The notes: generated by a model from the sequence alone, not told the origin. A stretch of 64,000 bases of DNA from Anaerolineae bacterium (GCA_023382535.1 JAHDWA010000033.1:1-64000), one strand, 5' to 3'. Counted from the stretch's first letter, positions 46,019-54,879 are shown. Made by a program: numbers and translations.

Positions 46019-46405
46019 TCAATTTACAAAAGCGCCGGCTTCAGGCGCTTGTTGCTTCCCCTCCGGCCCACATAGGCACAGACGCTCTTGAATCCGGGCC
46101 GGATTGAGCAGTTCATTCAGCCAGATTTGCCAACGCTGGGCAGCCTCCCGATCCACGGTGTAATAAATCCAGCGCGCATCTACGGCATCGTGACGGCTGC
46201 GCACCAATCCCGCCTCGCGCAGCACCCGCAAGTGGTGCGACAGGAGATTAGGCGGCAGCCCTAACCGCTCGTTCAATTCGCCGTTACAGGAGTCCCCCTG
46301 CATCAACAGGTTAAAGATACGCAGGCGATTAGGATCGGCCAGAGCCTTCAACACCGCTGCGGCTTCATGTAAGTTTTGCTCATCCATGAAGAGTGGATTA
46401 ACCAT
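46019..46405 (-). CDS. ArsR-family winged-helix repressor
   Basis: 128 residues from ATG 46405, which has CAGGAG upstream; longer frames to 46501 run through the operator region. The winged helix is VLKALADPNRLRIFNLLMQG, then LPPNLLSHHLRVLREAGLVRSR and a wing RWIYYTVD. One cysteine lies before the recognition helix (GDSCNGEL), and a CLC motif sits near the C-terminus. ArsR repressors sense metals, metalloids or persulfides. It heads the operon and probably regulates it. Confidence 0.88.
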   Translation of the reverse strand: MVNPLFMDEQNLHEAAAVLKALADPNRLRIFNLLMQGDSCNGELNERLGLPPNLLSHHLRVLREAGLVRSRHDAVDARWIYYTVDREAAQRWQIWLNELLNPARIQERLCLCGPEGKQQAPEAGAFVN

Positions 46406-46488
46406 TACGTTTTCTCCTGAGGCAGGGAGTGGTTTTAATTCAATATTTACTGAAATAAAGTGTACAATCTTCTGCCGAGAGTTAATAG

Positions 46489-46522
46489 TGATAATTGTCA
46501 CAAAGACAGATGATATATGTCA
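46489..46522. promoter_or_regulatory. Twin palindromic operators upstream of the ArsR operon
   Basis: TGATAATTGTCA (46489-46500) and TGATATATGTCA (46511-46522) match at 10 of 12 bases and are 22 bp apart, two helical turns. Extended on both sides the first reads AGTGA-N6-TCACA, close to a Crp-type half-site pair (TGTGA-N6-TCACT on the minus strand). It lies about 85-120 bp upstream of the arsR start and 90 bp from the Crp/Fnr gene. ArsR or Crp binding are both possible. Confidence 0.65.
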
Positions 46523-46608
46523 TATATTTCAATCATTATCGAAACATTGACCCTGGAGCAGCCATTCAGGTTATTGCCTATTTGTATTTGGCTCTGGAGT
46601 TGGTGAAA

Positions 46609-47298
46609 CTAGGACTGGGCTTTGGCCGCTAACCCGGCTCGGTCAAGGATGATAATCTGGTGGCGAGTGACCCGAATTAGCCCTTCCTCGGCCAAACTGC
46701 GCAGGGCGCGGTTGACCACATCGGGGACAGTTCCCAGCCGGGCCGCAATCTCGGCCTGAGTAGCCCAGCGCTGGCGGGGAAGGACGACCTGCTGGTCGTC
46801 AGCAAGCTGCATCAATAACAGTTTGGCCAGGCGGGACACCACCGGGCGTAACGACAGATCTTCGATGAGGGAAATGGTATGGAGTAATCGGGCTGCCAGC
46901 GTCCGAATGATCAGCCGGGCCATGTGCGGATAACGATCCAATAAGTCAAGCAGGGTGGATTGGGGGATAGCCCACAGCTCACACGCTTCCTGGGCGACGA
47001 GGGTGGCCGGGTGGTCTTGTTCGGCAAAAACCGGGGCGACGTTGAGCGGCTGGCCGGGCCCCATAAAATCCAGAATTTGCTCGCGCCCTTCGGCTGATAG
47101 TTTAACCGCCTTGACCCAACCCTGGTGAACCAGATAGAAGGCTTCCGGCCGGTCGCCCTCCCAAAAAACAACTTCGCCCGGCTGGTAAGAGCGCAACTGA
47201 GTTGCTCCAAGCAGTTCATTCCAGCCGGCTTGATCCAACACGTTGAACCAGGGAATTTTACGAAGATCGGCCGCCGGATCAGGGGTATCGCTGACCAC
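46609..47298 (-). CDS. Crp/Fnr-family transcriptional regulator
   Basis: About 229 residues from GTG 47298, which has AAGGAG at 6 bp and a good promoter; a longer frame to 47427 lacks both. The cyclic-nucleotide-like beta barrel contains YQPGEVVFWEGDRPEAFYLV and GREQILDFMGPGQPLN. The C-terminal helix-turn-helix is RWATQAEIAARLGTVPDVVNRALRSLAEEG. There are no N-terminal Fe-S cysteines as in Fnr. It stands next to the twin operators and may control the adjacent redox operon. Confidence 0.88.
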   Translation of the reverse strand: MVSDTPDPAADLRKIPWFNVLDQAGWNELLGATQLRSYQPGEVVFWEGDRPEAFYLVHQGWVKAVKLSAEGREQILDFMGPGQPLNVAPVFAEQDHPATLVAQEACELWAIPQSTLLDLLDRYPHMARLIIRTLAARLLHTISLIEDLSLRPVVSRLAKLLLMQLADDQQVVLPRQRWATQAEIAARLGTVPDVVNRALRSLAEEGLIRVTRHQIIILDRAGLAAKAQS

Positions 47299-47320
47299 GC
47301 GTTGCTCCTTTGCTAACTCA

Positions 47321-47348
47321 ATGATACACCTCCCCGGATGGCTGTCAA
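47321..47348 (-). promoter_or_regulatory. Sigma-70 promoter of the crp-like gene
   Basis: On the minus strand TTGACA (47348-47343), 16 bp spacer, TATCAT (47326-47321). It lies about 23 bp upstream of the GTG at 47298, which decides that start. Confidence 0.75.
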
Positions 47349-47404
47349 CCTGGGAGCAAGCGGTAGTCGGGGGACACGATAGGCTGGCTCGAGTTAGCCC
47401 TGGA

Positions 47405-47668
47405 TTATAACTGATTTTGAAGCTCAAAACTCTTTAGCGTGGCCTGGGTACGGTTGCGCACATTTAACTTGCCGAAGATGTTGTAAACGTGCCGTTTGAC
47501 TGTGCTTTCGGTGATGTATAACAGCTCCCCTATTTCCCGGTTCGATGCCCCGGAAGCGAGCCAATATAACACCTCTAACTCGCGTTCGCTTAAGGGTTCG
47601 ATGGCTGGATCAGGGTAGAGAAATGTCCTGCCGGCAGGTCCAGATATTTCCCTGATTAACCTTGACAT
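47405..47668 (-). CDS. Stand-alone LuxR-type HTH regulator
   Basis: About 87 residues from ATG 47668, preceded by AAGGAG. Only the GerE/LuxR DNA-binding helix-turn-helix is present: [40 protein letters not shown]. No receiver or ligand domain exists. Twelve bases after the permease stop, so both are on one message. It may control the permease or a different operon. Confidence 0.8.
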   Translation of the reverse strand: MSRLIREISGPAGRTFLYPDPAIEPLSERELEVLYWLASGASNREIGELLYITESTVKRHVYNIFGKLNVRNRTQATLKSFELQNQL

Positions 47669-47679
47669 AGTCATCTCCT

Positions 47680-50079
47680 TTAGACATAAGCCAGACTGTC
47701 GCGGACACTTGTTTGGGCCGCCTTTTGCGCAGGAAACCAACTGGCGAGGACGGCCAGCAGGGTAATGATGACCAGCCAGGCCCAAATCCCAACGGTTGAA
47801 ATCTGGTAAACCAATTCTATCTTCAAGACAGCGGAGAGGGTCTTGATGGTCAGTTGGCCCGCCGGAAAGCTGAGCGGGATAGCCACGAGCCAGCTCAGCC
47901 AGCCCAAAATCAATCCTTCGCCGACAAACTGGCCGGCCACGGCCCAGCCCGAAGCGCCAATGGCCCGCATCACCCCAATCTCGCGGGTTCGCTCGATGAC
48001 GTTGATGGCTAACGTTCCGCTGAGGGCGACTGCGCCCACCAGCGCGGTCATCAGGGCCATGCCGGTTAGAATGGCAAAGAGCATAGCCATTTGATTGGTG
48101 CGCTGAGTAGCCAGACGGTGGGCGGTATCCTGGGCGCTGGCCGTTACCTCGTAGCCATGCCCTTCGTAAAGCGTCCGCAGACCGGCGGCCAGTGCTGCTT
48201 CGCTGGCTGCATCCTGGGACAGGGTTTGGACCCGGATGGCCTGCCCTTGCCCTACCTGGCGCAGTTCGCGCAGGAGCGGCTCGCGCGGTGTCAGGGCGGC
48301 CTCCTGGTCCACCGGCTCAAAGAGGAGGCCCACCACTTGCCAGTCGGACTCCCGCTTGGTAGGAATATCAACGGTAATCCAGTCGCCCACGTTGACTCCC
48401 ATCACCTGGGCCAACTCCTGATTGAGCACGATGGCATATTCATCGCCTGGCTGAAGCCAGCGGCCGGCTCGTAACTGAGGAACATAGGCCCGTGAGGGCA
48501 AGGGAATGCCGCGCAGACTGATTTTACTGTCGTCATTGGTCTCCGGCTGGCCCAGGCGGCGAGTCGTCCCCTTGGCCGTACCCCATACCTCGACGGCGGT
48601 CACTCCGGGGTGAGACAAAGTAAGCGTTTCGACCTGCTTGATGCGGCCCGGGTCTTCCAGATCAAGCAGGATATTAACCCGGAAGATGGATAACAGCACC
48701 TCACCGAAGGTATGGCTCAGCGAGGCCCGCGTGTTCAGGACCATCATAAACATAACGCCCGCGCCAATCAGGGTAATCTGGGTAAAGAAAACCCGCTTGG
48801 GGTTGCGAAAAGTATTGCTAAGGGTCAGCGAGAGCAGGCGGGGGATGGACTGGAACTGCGCCAGCAGCCGGTCCAGCCAATTCGAGGCGGCGCCCAGACC
48901 GTAGGTGCTGATGGCCTCACGCACCGTAATCCGTCCGCCCAGGTAAACCGGGATGATTGCGACCAGCAGCGGCGATAACAGCGCGACCACGGTTTGAGCC
49001 GCAACAGCGGTCAGGGATACGGCAAAAGGGCCAGGGATCATCCCTTGCCGGTTGACGATCAACCCGCGCAGGCCGTTCGCTCCCAGCGCGCCCAGGGGAA
49101 CGGCCACCAGTAGAGCCAAGACCCCGTAGACCAGCGCCAAACTGAGGTAGATGAACAGAATCCGGCTAAATCTGGCCCCAATCGCCTTCATAATCCCAAT
49201 CTGGTTGATCTGCTGCACAATAACGGCATTGATGGTGTTGTAAACCAGGAACAGGCCTAAAATCAGGGTAGTGGCGGCCATAATGCTCAAAATCAAAAAG
49301 ACGCTGTTGATCGCCTCCTGACCGGTAAATTGGTCGGGCTTGCCGGTGCGGCTTTTGAAACCGCCCGGCGAGGCAATGGCCGGGTTAACTTCAACCCCCT
49401 GCTGCTCCAATTCGTGCTGAATCAGGTCAGCCATCACTTTCACCCGCTCATCGCTGTAGTGGGGAATGGCTGCCAGGATGAGGCTGGAACCGGACTCGCC
49501 GGTGAGCTGGCTAAAGCGCTCGCGGGTGGTGAAAAACATCGGGTCGGGCAGTGAGGCCGGTGAGGGATGGGCCGCATTGTAGAGCACGCCGTTTAACTCA
49601 ACCGGGTAGACTTTGCTGGCAATGTCCAACTCAATACGGTCGCCCACGACCAGCCCACGCCCGCGTTGGACCCCCATCAGTTTGCGCCGGGGCCAGCCGC
49701 CGCTGTCTATTTTGACCTGGCGCAGGATTTGGGCTTCGTAATCTTCCAGCGCCACCAGGGTGGCCGGCTGCCAGGGATCAGTATCGTTGCGCCGCCAGCG
49801 CACCGTTTTGCTTTGATACCAGCCCTCAACCGTCTCCATCCCCTGGAGGTGAGCCAGGGACTCGAGCAGGGTGTCGTCCACCGGGGGCTTGACCTCCAGG
49901 CCGATGGTCGCGGGGACTGAAGCCTGCCAGGTGCGGGTCACATCTTGAAGAATAAACTCTTTGGCCCCCAGCACCGTACCCACCGCAAACGCGCCGATAG
50001 CAATAATGGCAATCACCCGCAAGGTGCGGCCCTTATTTTCCCACAAATCATACCAGATTTTATGCCAAATAACGCCCAT
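47680..50079 (-). CDS. FtsX/MacB-like ABC transporter permease
   Basis: 799 residues with two FtsX-type units. The first membrane helix follows [23 protein letters not shown]. After a periplasmic domain (about 50-250) come three helices with [26 protein letters not shown], and a repeated module near the C-terminus with [20 protein letters not shown]. Such permeases pair with an ATPase to export lipoproteins, peptides or drugs, or drive mechanotransmission. No ATPase gene is adjacent in the window; it may be encoded elsewhere. The LuxR-like gene is downstream. Confidence 0.85.
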   Translation of the reverse strand: MGVIWHKIWYDLWENKGRTLRVIAIIAIGAFAVGTVLGAKEFILQDVTRTWQASVPATIGLEVKPPVDDTLLESLAHLQGMETVEGWYQSKTVRWRRNDTDPWQPATLVALEDYEAQILRQVKIDSGGWPRRKLMGVQRGRGLVVGDRIELDIASKVYPVELNGVLYNAAHPSPASLPDPMFFTTRERFSQLTGESGSSLILAAIPHYSDERVKVMADLIQHELEQQGVEVNPAIASPGGFKSRTGKPDQFTGQEAINSVFLILSIMAATTLILGLFLVYNTINAVIVQQINQIGIMKAIGARFSRILFIYLSLALVYGVLALLVAVPLGALGANGLRGLIVNRQGMIPGPFAVSLTAVAAQTVVALLSPLLVAIIPVYLGGRITVREAISTYGLGAASNWLDRLLAQFQSIPRLLSLTLSNTFRNPKRVFFTQITLIGAGVMFMMVLNTRASLSHTFGEVLLSIFRVNILLDLEDPGRIKQVETLTLSHPGVTAVEVWGTAKGTTRRLGQPETNDDSKISLRGIPLPSRAYVPQLRAGRWLQPGDEYAIVLNQELAQVMGVNVGDWITVDIPTKRESDWQVVGLLFEPVDQEAALTPREPLLRELRQVGQGQAIRVQTLSQDAASEAALAAGLRTLYEGHGYEVTASAQDTAHRLATQRTNQMAMLFAILTGMALMTALVGAVALSGTLAINVIERTREIGVMRAIGASGWAVAGQFVGEGLILGWLSWLVAIPLSFPAGQLTIKTLSAVLKIELVYQISTVGIWAWLVIITLLAVLASWFPAQKAAQTSVRDSLAYV

Positions 50080-50164
50080 GTTGATTTCTCTCCATTAAAA
50101 TCTGGTTCCAGCATACCATTTCTCAGGCTTACTGTCCCCGACTTTTGTCGTATTTTTAGACCGG

Positions 50165-50195
50165 TGTAACTTTTTCAATCAAACTGGAGTCTAAC
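50165..50195 (+). promoter_or_regulatory. ECF-like promoter for the TlpA gene
   Basis: TGTAAC (50165-50170), 19 bp spacer, TCTAAC (50190-50195). It is the first of three matching elements in the window. The start would lie about 20 bp upstream of the ATG. Confidence 0.7.
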
Positions 50196-50223
50196 TAAAG
50201 AAACCACCAGAGAGACAAACACG

Positions 50224-50817
50224 ATGAGTAGAGTCATAGTTTCAAAACCTTACCGGTCAAAGCCAGTCAGATCAAAAACCTGGTTCTACCTCAATGTTGC
50301 CTTCGCCGTGACCCTGATGGCTGTCGGGGTGGGTATGTTGTTTTGGCTGGGCGGGCAGTCAGCGGACAAACAAACCGCCGCTAACCAGGGCCTCATCCGG
50401 CCGGGACAGCCTGCTCCCGATTTCAGCCTGCCTGCGGTCACCGGCGAAACTGTCCGCTTGAGTGACCTGAAAGGGCAGGTGGTCCTGGTCAACCTATGGG
50501 CCACCTGGTGTCCGCCCTGCAAGGCAGAAATGCCGGCGATTGACGCTTTTTACCGGGCGCATCGGGAAGCCGGGTTCACCGCCTTGATGGCTAACGCGCA
50601 GGAGGATGAGGCAACTGTGCGCGCTTTTATCGAGGCTAACGGCTTCACTTTTCCGGCGCTGCTCGACAGCCAGGGTGAGTTGATGAGGCGCTACGGGGTC
50701 CGCGGCCTGCCCACCACCTTTATCATTGACCGTAGCGGCCACGTCCGTCATATCCAAACCGGGGCCATCACTCAGGCCGACCTGGAAACCATTATCAATC
50801 CCTTGTTGAGGCAATAA
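50224..50817 (+). CDS. TlpA/ResA-like membrane-anchored thioredoxin
   Basis: 197 residues. One N-terminal membrane segment (FYLNVAFAVTLMAVGVGMLFW), then a thioredoxin fold with the active site NLWATWCPPCKAEM (CPPC about residues 99-102) and the cis-Pro segment VRGLPTTFIIDRSG. It reduces disulfides outside the membrane, for example in apocytochrome c. The multiheme cytochrome c gene is convergent at 50880. An ECF-like promoter lies directly upstream. Confidence 0.9.
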   Translation: MSRVIVSKPYRSKPVRSKTWFYLNVAFAVTLMAVGVGMLFWLGGQSADKQTAANQGLIRPGQPAPDFSLPAVTGETVRLSDLKGQVVLVNLWATWCPPCKAEMPAIDAFYRAHREAGFTALMANAQEDEATVRAFIEANGFTFPALLDSQGELMRRYGVRGLPTTFIIDRSGHVRHIQTGAITQADLETIINPLLRQ

Positions 50818-50838
50818 CACGGTCAAGGCTCAACGATC

Positions 50839-50876
50839 GAGGGGACAGGTCATTGATCTGTCCCCTCATTGTATTT
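50839..50876. terminator. Terminator between tlpA and the cytochrome c gene
   Basis: A 10 bp perfect stem GAGGGGACAG/CTGTCCCCTC (50839-50848 with 50858-50867) and a 9-nt loop, followed on the plus strand by ATTGTATTT. It lies between the convergent stops of tlpA and cytochrome c and can serve tlpA, with weaker T content on the minus strand. Confidence 0.75.
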
Positions 50877-50879
50877 GCT

Positions 50880-51992
50880 CTAATTGTTGGTATTATTGCG
50901 CAGCCACGGCGGCCCGCCGCCTTGACCTCCGCCCGGTAGGGGTTGGGCTACTGCCGGGGCAGTCGACTCCCAGGCCCGCAGGAAGCTGACCAGGCTGTTC
51001 AGTTCGGCATCGGTCAAGCGACCCCCCCAGGCCGGCATGCGGGTATTGGGTACGCCCTGAGCGATAATCGTCTTGATCGCCTGGTCCGGAGTTTGAGTGA
51101 GAAAACTCTGGACATTTAACGCCGGCGCCATTCGTGTCCCCTGTCCAGCCGGGCCGTGACAGGTCGCGCAGGCCACGCTAAACAACTGGCCCCCGGCGGC
51201 GATGACTTCGGCATCGCTGCTGGCAATGGCCGGCAGTTCCGGCTGCGGGATCAGGCCCGGCGGGATTTCACCCCAGTTACGCAGCAGGCCCACCAGGCTG
51301 GTAATCTCCTGGGTCGAAAGCGCCTGCCGCCAGCCGGCCATCAGAGTGCCGGGAACGCCGTTGGTGACGATCCGATTCAATTCCTCATCGCTCTTTTGAC
51401 TGCGCAGGGTGGCATCGTTCAGGAGGGGGGCAATGGCTGTTCCTTCGCCGTTTGGCCCGTGACAGCCGGAGCAGTTAGCGGCGTAGAGGGGCAGCGCTTC
51501 GGCCAATACCTGGCCGTGCGGCAGTTTGGCAACTTCGGCCAGAGTCTCCGCTGGAATCTCTATTTTGAGTACGGTGGGCGGGTTTAGTCCCGCTGCATCT
51601 ACGGTGCGGGCAGTTTTGGTCCAATCGCCGCTCTGGATCATGGCAATTAACTGGTCAAGCTGCTGGCTGTTGAGCACGCCCCCTTCGTTGACGCCCCAGG
51701 CGGCCATCGCCGTGCCGTAGCGGCCCCGCTCAATAGTTTTGAACAGAGCCTCGTAATCCATCGCCCGGACCCCCTCGTTATCCAGGCCGGGATATGTCCC
51801 GATCCCCCGGCCATCGGCCCCGTGACAGATCACGCAGTTTTGGGCGTAGACCAACTCACCCTGGACGACTGCTTCGGCCAGCAGCCGGGCCTGGGCTGTC
51901 TCCATCCGGTTATTCTCATTAAACGCATAGACCGGCAGGACCACAGCAATGATGGCCGTGGCGATCAATCCTATCAAACTCCAAACCTTCAT
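50880..51992 (-). CDS. Triheme c-type cytochrome
   Basis: About 370 residues from ATG 51992, where GGAGGAG is just upstream; the frame's TTG five codons earlier overlaps that site. One membrane segment (VWSLIGLIATAIIAVVLPVYAF) is followed by three heme motifs: CVICH (53-57), CSGCH (174-178) and CATCH (275-279), each within a cytochrome-c-like domain of about 100 residues. The C-terminus is Gly/Pro-rich. It is at the end of the cytochrome b-Rieske set, so it probably takes the place of cytochrome c1 as electron acceptor. Confidence 0.88.
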   Translation of the reverse strand: MKVWSLIGLIATAIIAVVLPVYAFNENNRMETAQARLLAEAVVQGELVYAQNCVICHGADGRGIGTYPGLDNEGVRAMDYEALFKTIERGRYGTAMAAWGVNEGGVLNSQQLDQLIAMIQSGDWTKTARTVDAAGLNPPTVLKIEIPAETLAEVAKLPHGQVLAEALPLYAANCSGCHGPNGEGTAIAPLLNDATLRSQKSDEELNRIVTNGVPGTLMAGWRQALSTQEITSLVGLLRNWGEIPPGLIPQPELPAIASSDAEVIAAGGQLFSVACATCHGPAGQGTRMAPALNVQSFLTQTPDQAIKTIIAQGVPNTRMPAWGGRLTDAELNSLVSFLRAWESTAPAVAQPLPGGGQGGGPPWLRNNTNN

Positions 51993-52033
51993 AACTCCTC
52001 CACTCAATAAAAGACAACAGACTGTGTTTCTCC

Positions 52034-52047
52034 CGTCTACCGTCTAC
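52034..52047. repeat. GTAGACG heptamers at the 3' end of the Rieske gene
   Basis: Two CGTCTAC units (GTAGACG on the minus strand). The Rieske stop codon TAG (52046-52044) is part of the inner unit. The same heptamer series flanks the other end of the gene at 52561. Confidence 0.65.
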
Positions 52048-52541
52048 GGATAAACTACTTGCGCGGGATCGAAGCGATCGCGCGGGATGATCGTGCCGGT
52101 GTCAACTTTTACCTGGCCTCCTTCAATAACAACCGGGAAGAGGTCCAGCGCGCGGGGCGCTGGTGGGTTCAAGACCTCCCCCCTGGCGTCGAAAGCTGAG
52201 GCGTGGCAGGGACAGAGGAACTGTCCCTGGGGCTGGTTCCAGGGGACGGTGCAGCCCAGGTGCGTGCATTTGCGATACAGAGCCAGGAAGCCGCCATCGG
52301 CCAGGCGCGACAGGTAAAAACGGCCCTGGTTGAAGGGGGTGACCGAATTGAGCGGGAAATCATCTACTGCCCCGGCGGTCATCACCCCGCCAAACTCCCC
52401 TTCGGCCAGGCGCGGGATGGAAAAGGCGACCGCCATCCCACCCGCCTCGGCCAGGGCCAGTGCTCCGAGTCCCAGCCAGGCCAGTTTTAGGAAGTCCCTG
52501 CGGTTGGTTTCAGGGGTAAGATCAGATTGAACTGTTGTCAT
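52044..52541 (-). CDS. Rieske iron-sulfur protein
   Basis: 165 residues from ATG 52541, preceded by GGGAG. A twin-arginine-type N-terminus (RRDFLKLAWLGLGALALAE) leads to the Rieske fold, with cluster ligands in CTHLGCTVPW and FLCPCHASAFDARGE. It transfers electrons from quinol to the cytochrome c. Ordered between cytochrome b and cytochrome c. GTAGACG heptamers lie on both sides. Confidence 0.93.
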   Translation of the reverse strand: MTTVQSDLTPETNRRDFLKLAWLGLGALALAEAGGMAVAFSIPRLAEGEFGGVMTAGAVDDFPLNSVTPFNQGRFYLSRLADGGFLALYRKCTHLGCTVPWNQPQGQFLCPCHASAFDARGEVLNPPAPRALDLFPVVIEGGQVKVDTGTIIPRDRFDPAQVVYP

Positions 52542-52560
52542 AATATCTCCCAAGAAAGTA

Positions 52561-52595
52561 GTAGACGGTAGACAGCAGACAGAAGTCAGTAGCCA
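52561..52595. repeat. GTAGACG heptamer array upstream of the Rieske gene
   Basis: Five 7-bp units in a row: GTAGACG GTAGACA GCAGACA GAAGTCA GTAGCCA. It fills the spacer between the cytochrome b stop and the Rieske start. Confidence 0.7.
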
Positions 52596-52658
52596 GACAA
52601 TAAGAATTGCGATCTGCTACTTGCTACCCTGTTACTCGGTGACCCGGCGACCTTTTCA

Positions 52659-54035
52659 TCACCACGGCCAGACCAGGGCCATGCCCGGCCCGCGAAACCA
52701 GATCCCGACCGCCGTCAGGACGAAAAAGGTGGTTAGCAGCAGGATGAAGGTTGCCTGGATGGTTTCGCAGCGGGTGGCGGCAAAGCCCTTTTTCATACTG
52801 TCATAAAAACCGATCAACGCCAGCAAAACCAGGGCCAGCGGCACCAGGCCGTTGCTGACCAGGGTAGGCAGGCTGGGCAGCCACCCGGCCAAATCCAGCC
52901 AGTATTCGTCGGCGATGACCAGCAGCGGCGTCGCCAGCAGGCCCACCGCGACGGCGGCCAGGCCCATCCAGCGGCCCTTGATCGAGCGAAACCAGATACC
53001 CACACTATCCAGGTCGGCATCCAGGTAGGGCAGTATGGCCAGTGTTCCCAAGGCAGCCAGAGGGATGGCCAGGGCCGCAACCAGGGGATGAAAATGGAGC
53101 AGCAACTCCTGGATACCCATAAAGTACCAGGGGGCCTTGGCCGGGTTAGGGCTGTGATCAGGGTTGGCCAGTTCCTCCAGCGGCGCGTTTACCAGCATGG
53201 CCCACAGAAATAACCCCGCCAGCAGCACCAAAGCGACCACCAGCTCGCGCACAACCAGATGGGGAATAGTGGTGGTGCGTTTGGGTTTGGAGTCAACCGG
53301 CTCGCCGGCCGCGCGGGGGATAACAACCCCGCCATCTTTGCGCACCCGCCAAAAGTGAAAAGAGACGATGCCCAGCATGGCAAGCGGGATAATGGCAATG
53401 TGCAGGCTGTAAAAATTGAGCAAAGTGGCCGCGCTGACGTCCGGTCCGCCCAAAATAACCCGCTGCAGCCACTGGCCCACAAGTGGGATGTACTCAATCA
53501 AGCCGGTCCCAATAGTGATGGCCCAGAAAGCCAGTTGGTCCCAAGGTAACAAGTAGCCGGTAAAATTGGCGGTCACCGTCAGCAGCAGCAGCGACAGGCC
53601 CAGCAGCCAGTTGAACTGGCGCGGGCTACGAAAGCCCCCGGTGAAAAAAACGCGCAGCAGATGGAGAAACGCCACCACCAGCATGGCATTGCCGCTCCAA
53701 TGATGGAGGTTGCGGACCAACTGCCCGAACCAGACATTGGTTTGCAGGGTCAGGATGTCGTTGTAAGCCCGGTCTGGGGCGGGCGTGTAGGCTGACATCA
53801 GCATTACCCCGGTGACAATCAAAACCAGCAGCAGTACTGCGGCCATCCCGCCCAGGCCCCAGGTCAGGGTGAACTGCAGGGTCTTTTCCGGCAGGGTGCT
53901 GGGGTGGAGGTGTAAGATCAGACTCTCGACGACCATCAACTTGCGTTCACGGTCGTCACGGGGAGCCAGCGGTCCTCGGAAGATAGAACCCCAGATACGC
54001 TGGGGTAAGCGGGGGGAACTTTGCGGATTAGACAT
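52659..54035 (-). CDS. Cytochrome b of a bc-type complex (N and C parts fused)
   Basis: 458 residues with about eight predicted helices. Heme-binding His pairs are in LHHWSGNAMLVVAFLHLLRV and SLHIAIIPLAMLGIVSFHFW. PDHSPNPAKAPWYFMG carries the quinol-oxidation PxxW-type segment. The C-terminal domain (subunit IV-like) is on the same chain. It forms a quinol:cytochrome c oxidoreductase with the Rieske and cytochrome c genes that follow. GAGGTAAAG lies upstream. Confidence 0.92.
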   Translation of the reverse strand: MSNPQSSPRLPQRIWGSIFRGPLAPRDDRERKLMVVESLILHLHPSTLPEKTLQFTLTWGLGGMAAVLLLVLIVTGVMLMSAYTPAPDRAYNDILTLQTNVWFGQLVRNLHHWSGNAMLVVAFLHLLRVFFTGGFRSPRQFNWLLGLSLLLLTVTANFTGYLLPWDQLAFWAITIGTGLIEYIPLVGQWLQRVILGGPDVSAATLLNFYSLHIAIIPLAMLGIVSFHFWRVRKDGGVVIPRAAGEPVDSKPKRTTTIPHLVVRELVVALVLLAGLFLWAMLVNAPLEELANPDHSPNPAKAPWYFMGIQELLLHFHPLVAALAIPLAALGTLAILPYLDADLDSVGIWFRSIKGRWMGLAAVAVGLLATPLLVIADEYWLDLAGWLPSLPTLVSNGLVPLALVLLALIGFYDSMKKGFAATRCETIQATFILLLTTFFVLTAVGIWFRGPGMALVWPW

Positions 54036-54108
54036 TGGCTTTACCTCGCGGAGGGAGATGAAAGATAGTGCCTCTTGGGCAAACGGCTCATCTCTTATCT
54101 ACCCGGTG

Positions 54109-54687
54109 TCACCGGTTAGCGTTACCCTGGCCTTGGCCCTGACCCTGACCATTCCCTTGACCGGCCCATAACGGGCGGCCATTCGGATCGCGCAGGTAGA
54201 GGGTCTGGCCGGTGGCGTCGTTGGTAATTTCACCCGCCTGGAACTGGCCGTTCGGAGCATCAAAGCCCAGGATGGTCACGCTGTCGCCGGAGGCGAAAGT
54301 TACCCCCTGTTGGCTGGCATAACCAGTCCGTCCCAGCCACAGGTCTAGCCGGCCGCCCTCGCTGGTATCAACGGTCAGAGTTTGCTGGCCGTCAAAAGCA
54401 GTCACCGTTCCCTTGAGGGTGATCCAGGTATGCTGGACCGGTGTACCCTGGCCTTGACCCTGACCGTTCCCGCCTCTTTGTCCTTGGCCTTGACCATTCC
54501 CCTGTCCCTGGTGGCCGCGTCCTTGCCCGTTGCCTTGACCCCCACCCTGACCCTGACCTTGCGACTGGCCGCTGCTCCACGTCGGCAGACTAAAATTGCT
54601 GGCTCCCCGCGCCGAGTCGTAAAAGCCAACAACCACTGCACCCAGGAGGATGACCACCAAAAGAGCAAGCAAAACATTCTTAATCAT
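54109..54687 (-). CDS. Small exported Gly/Gln-repeat protein with an OB-like domain
   Basis: 192 residues from ATG 54687 (MIKNVLLALLVVILLGAVVV), which gives a signal anchor and has AAAGGG upstream. A low-complexity GQGQGNGQ region spans about residues 42-85. A beta-rich domain follows (TWITLKGTVTAFDGQQTLTV, VTFASGDSVTILGF, GEITNDATGQTLYL), similar to DUF5666-like OB folds, then another GQGNGQGQG run to the end. Function not known. It lies between cytochrome b and the DUF5667 anti-sigma operon. Confidence 0.65.
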   Translation of the reverse strand: MIKNVLLALLVVILLGAVVVGFYDSARGASNFSLPTWSSGQSQGQGQGGGQGNGQGRGHQGQGNGQGQGQRGGNGQGQGQGTPVQHTWITLKGTVTAFDGQQTLTVDTSEGGRLDLWLGRTGYASQQGVTFASGDSVTILGFDAPNGQFQAGEITNDATGQTLYLRDPNGRPLWAGQGNGQGQGQGQGNANR

Positions 54688-54798
54688 TCTAGAAATCCCT
54701 TTCGTTAAAAATTTCACTGACTTGATCCGATTTTATCAGTGAACTGTGGAGATTTGATGGAGATTGTTTGGGTAAGTTATGGAGATGGCCTTTCCGCC

Positions 54799-54829
54799 AA
54801 AAAAGGCAGCCACCGGAATAGTGACTGCC
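54799..54829 (-). terminator. Rho-independent terminator of the sigma/DUF5667 operon
   Basis: On the minus strand GGCAGTCAC pairs with GTGGCTGCC (one G-U) around a 7-nt loop, followed directly by TTTTTT. It lies about 50 bp past the stop codon at 54880. Confidence 0.85.
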
Positions 54830-54879
54830 TGCGAGAGATTTATTCTGTTTTGCCAGCCTTGAGCTTTAACAAAAGTTGC

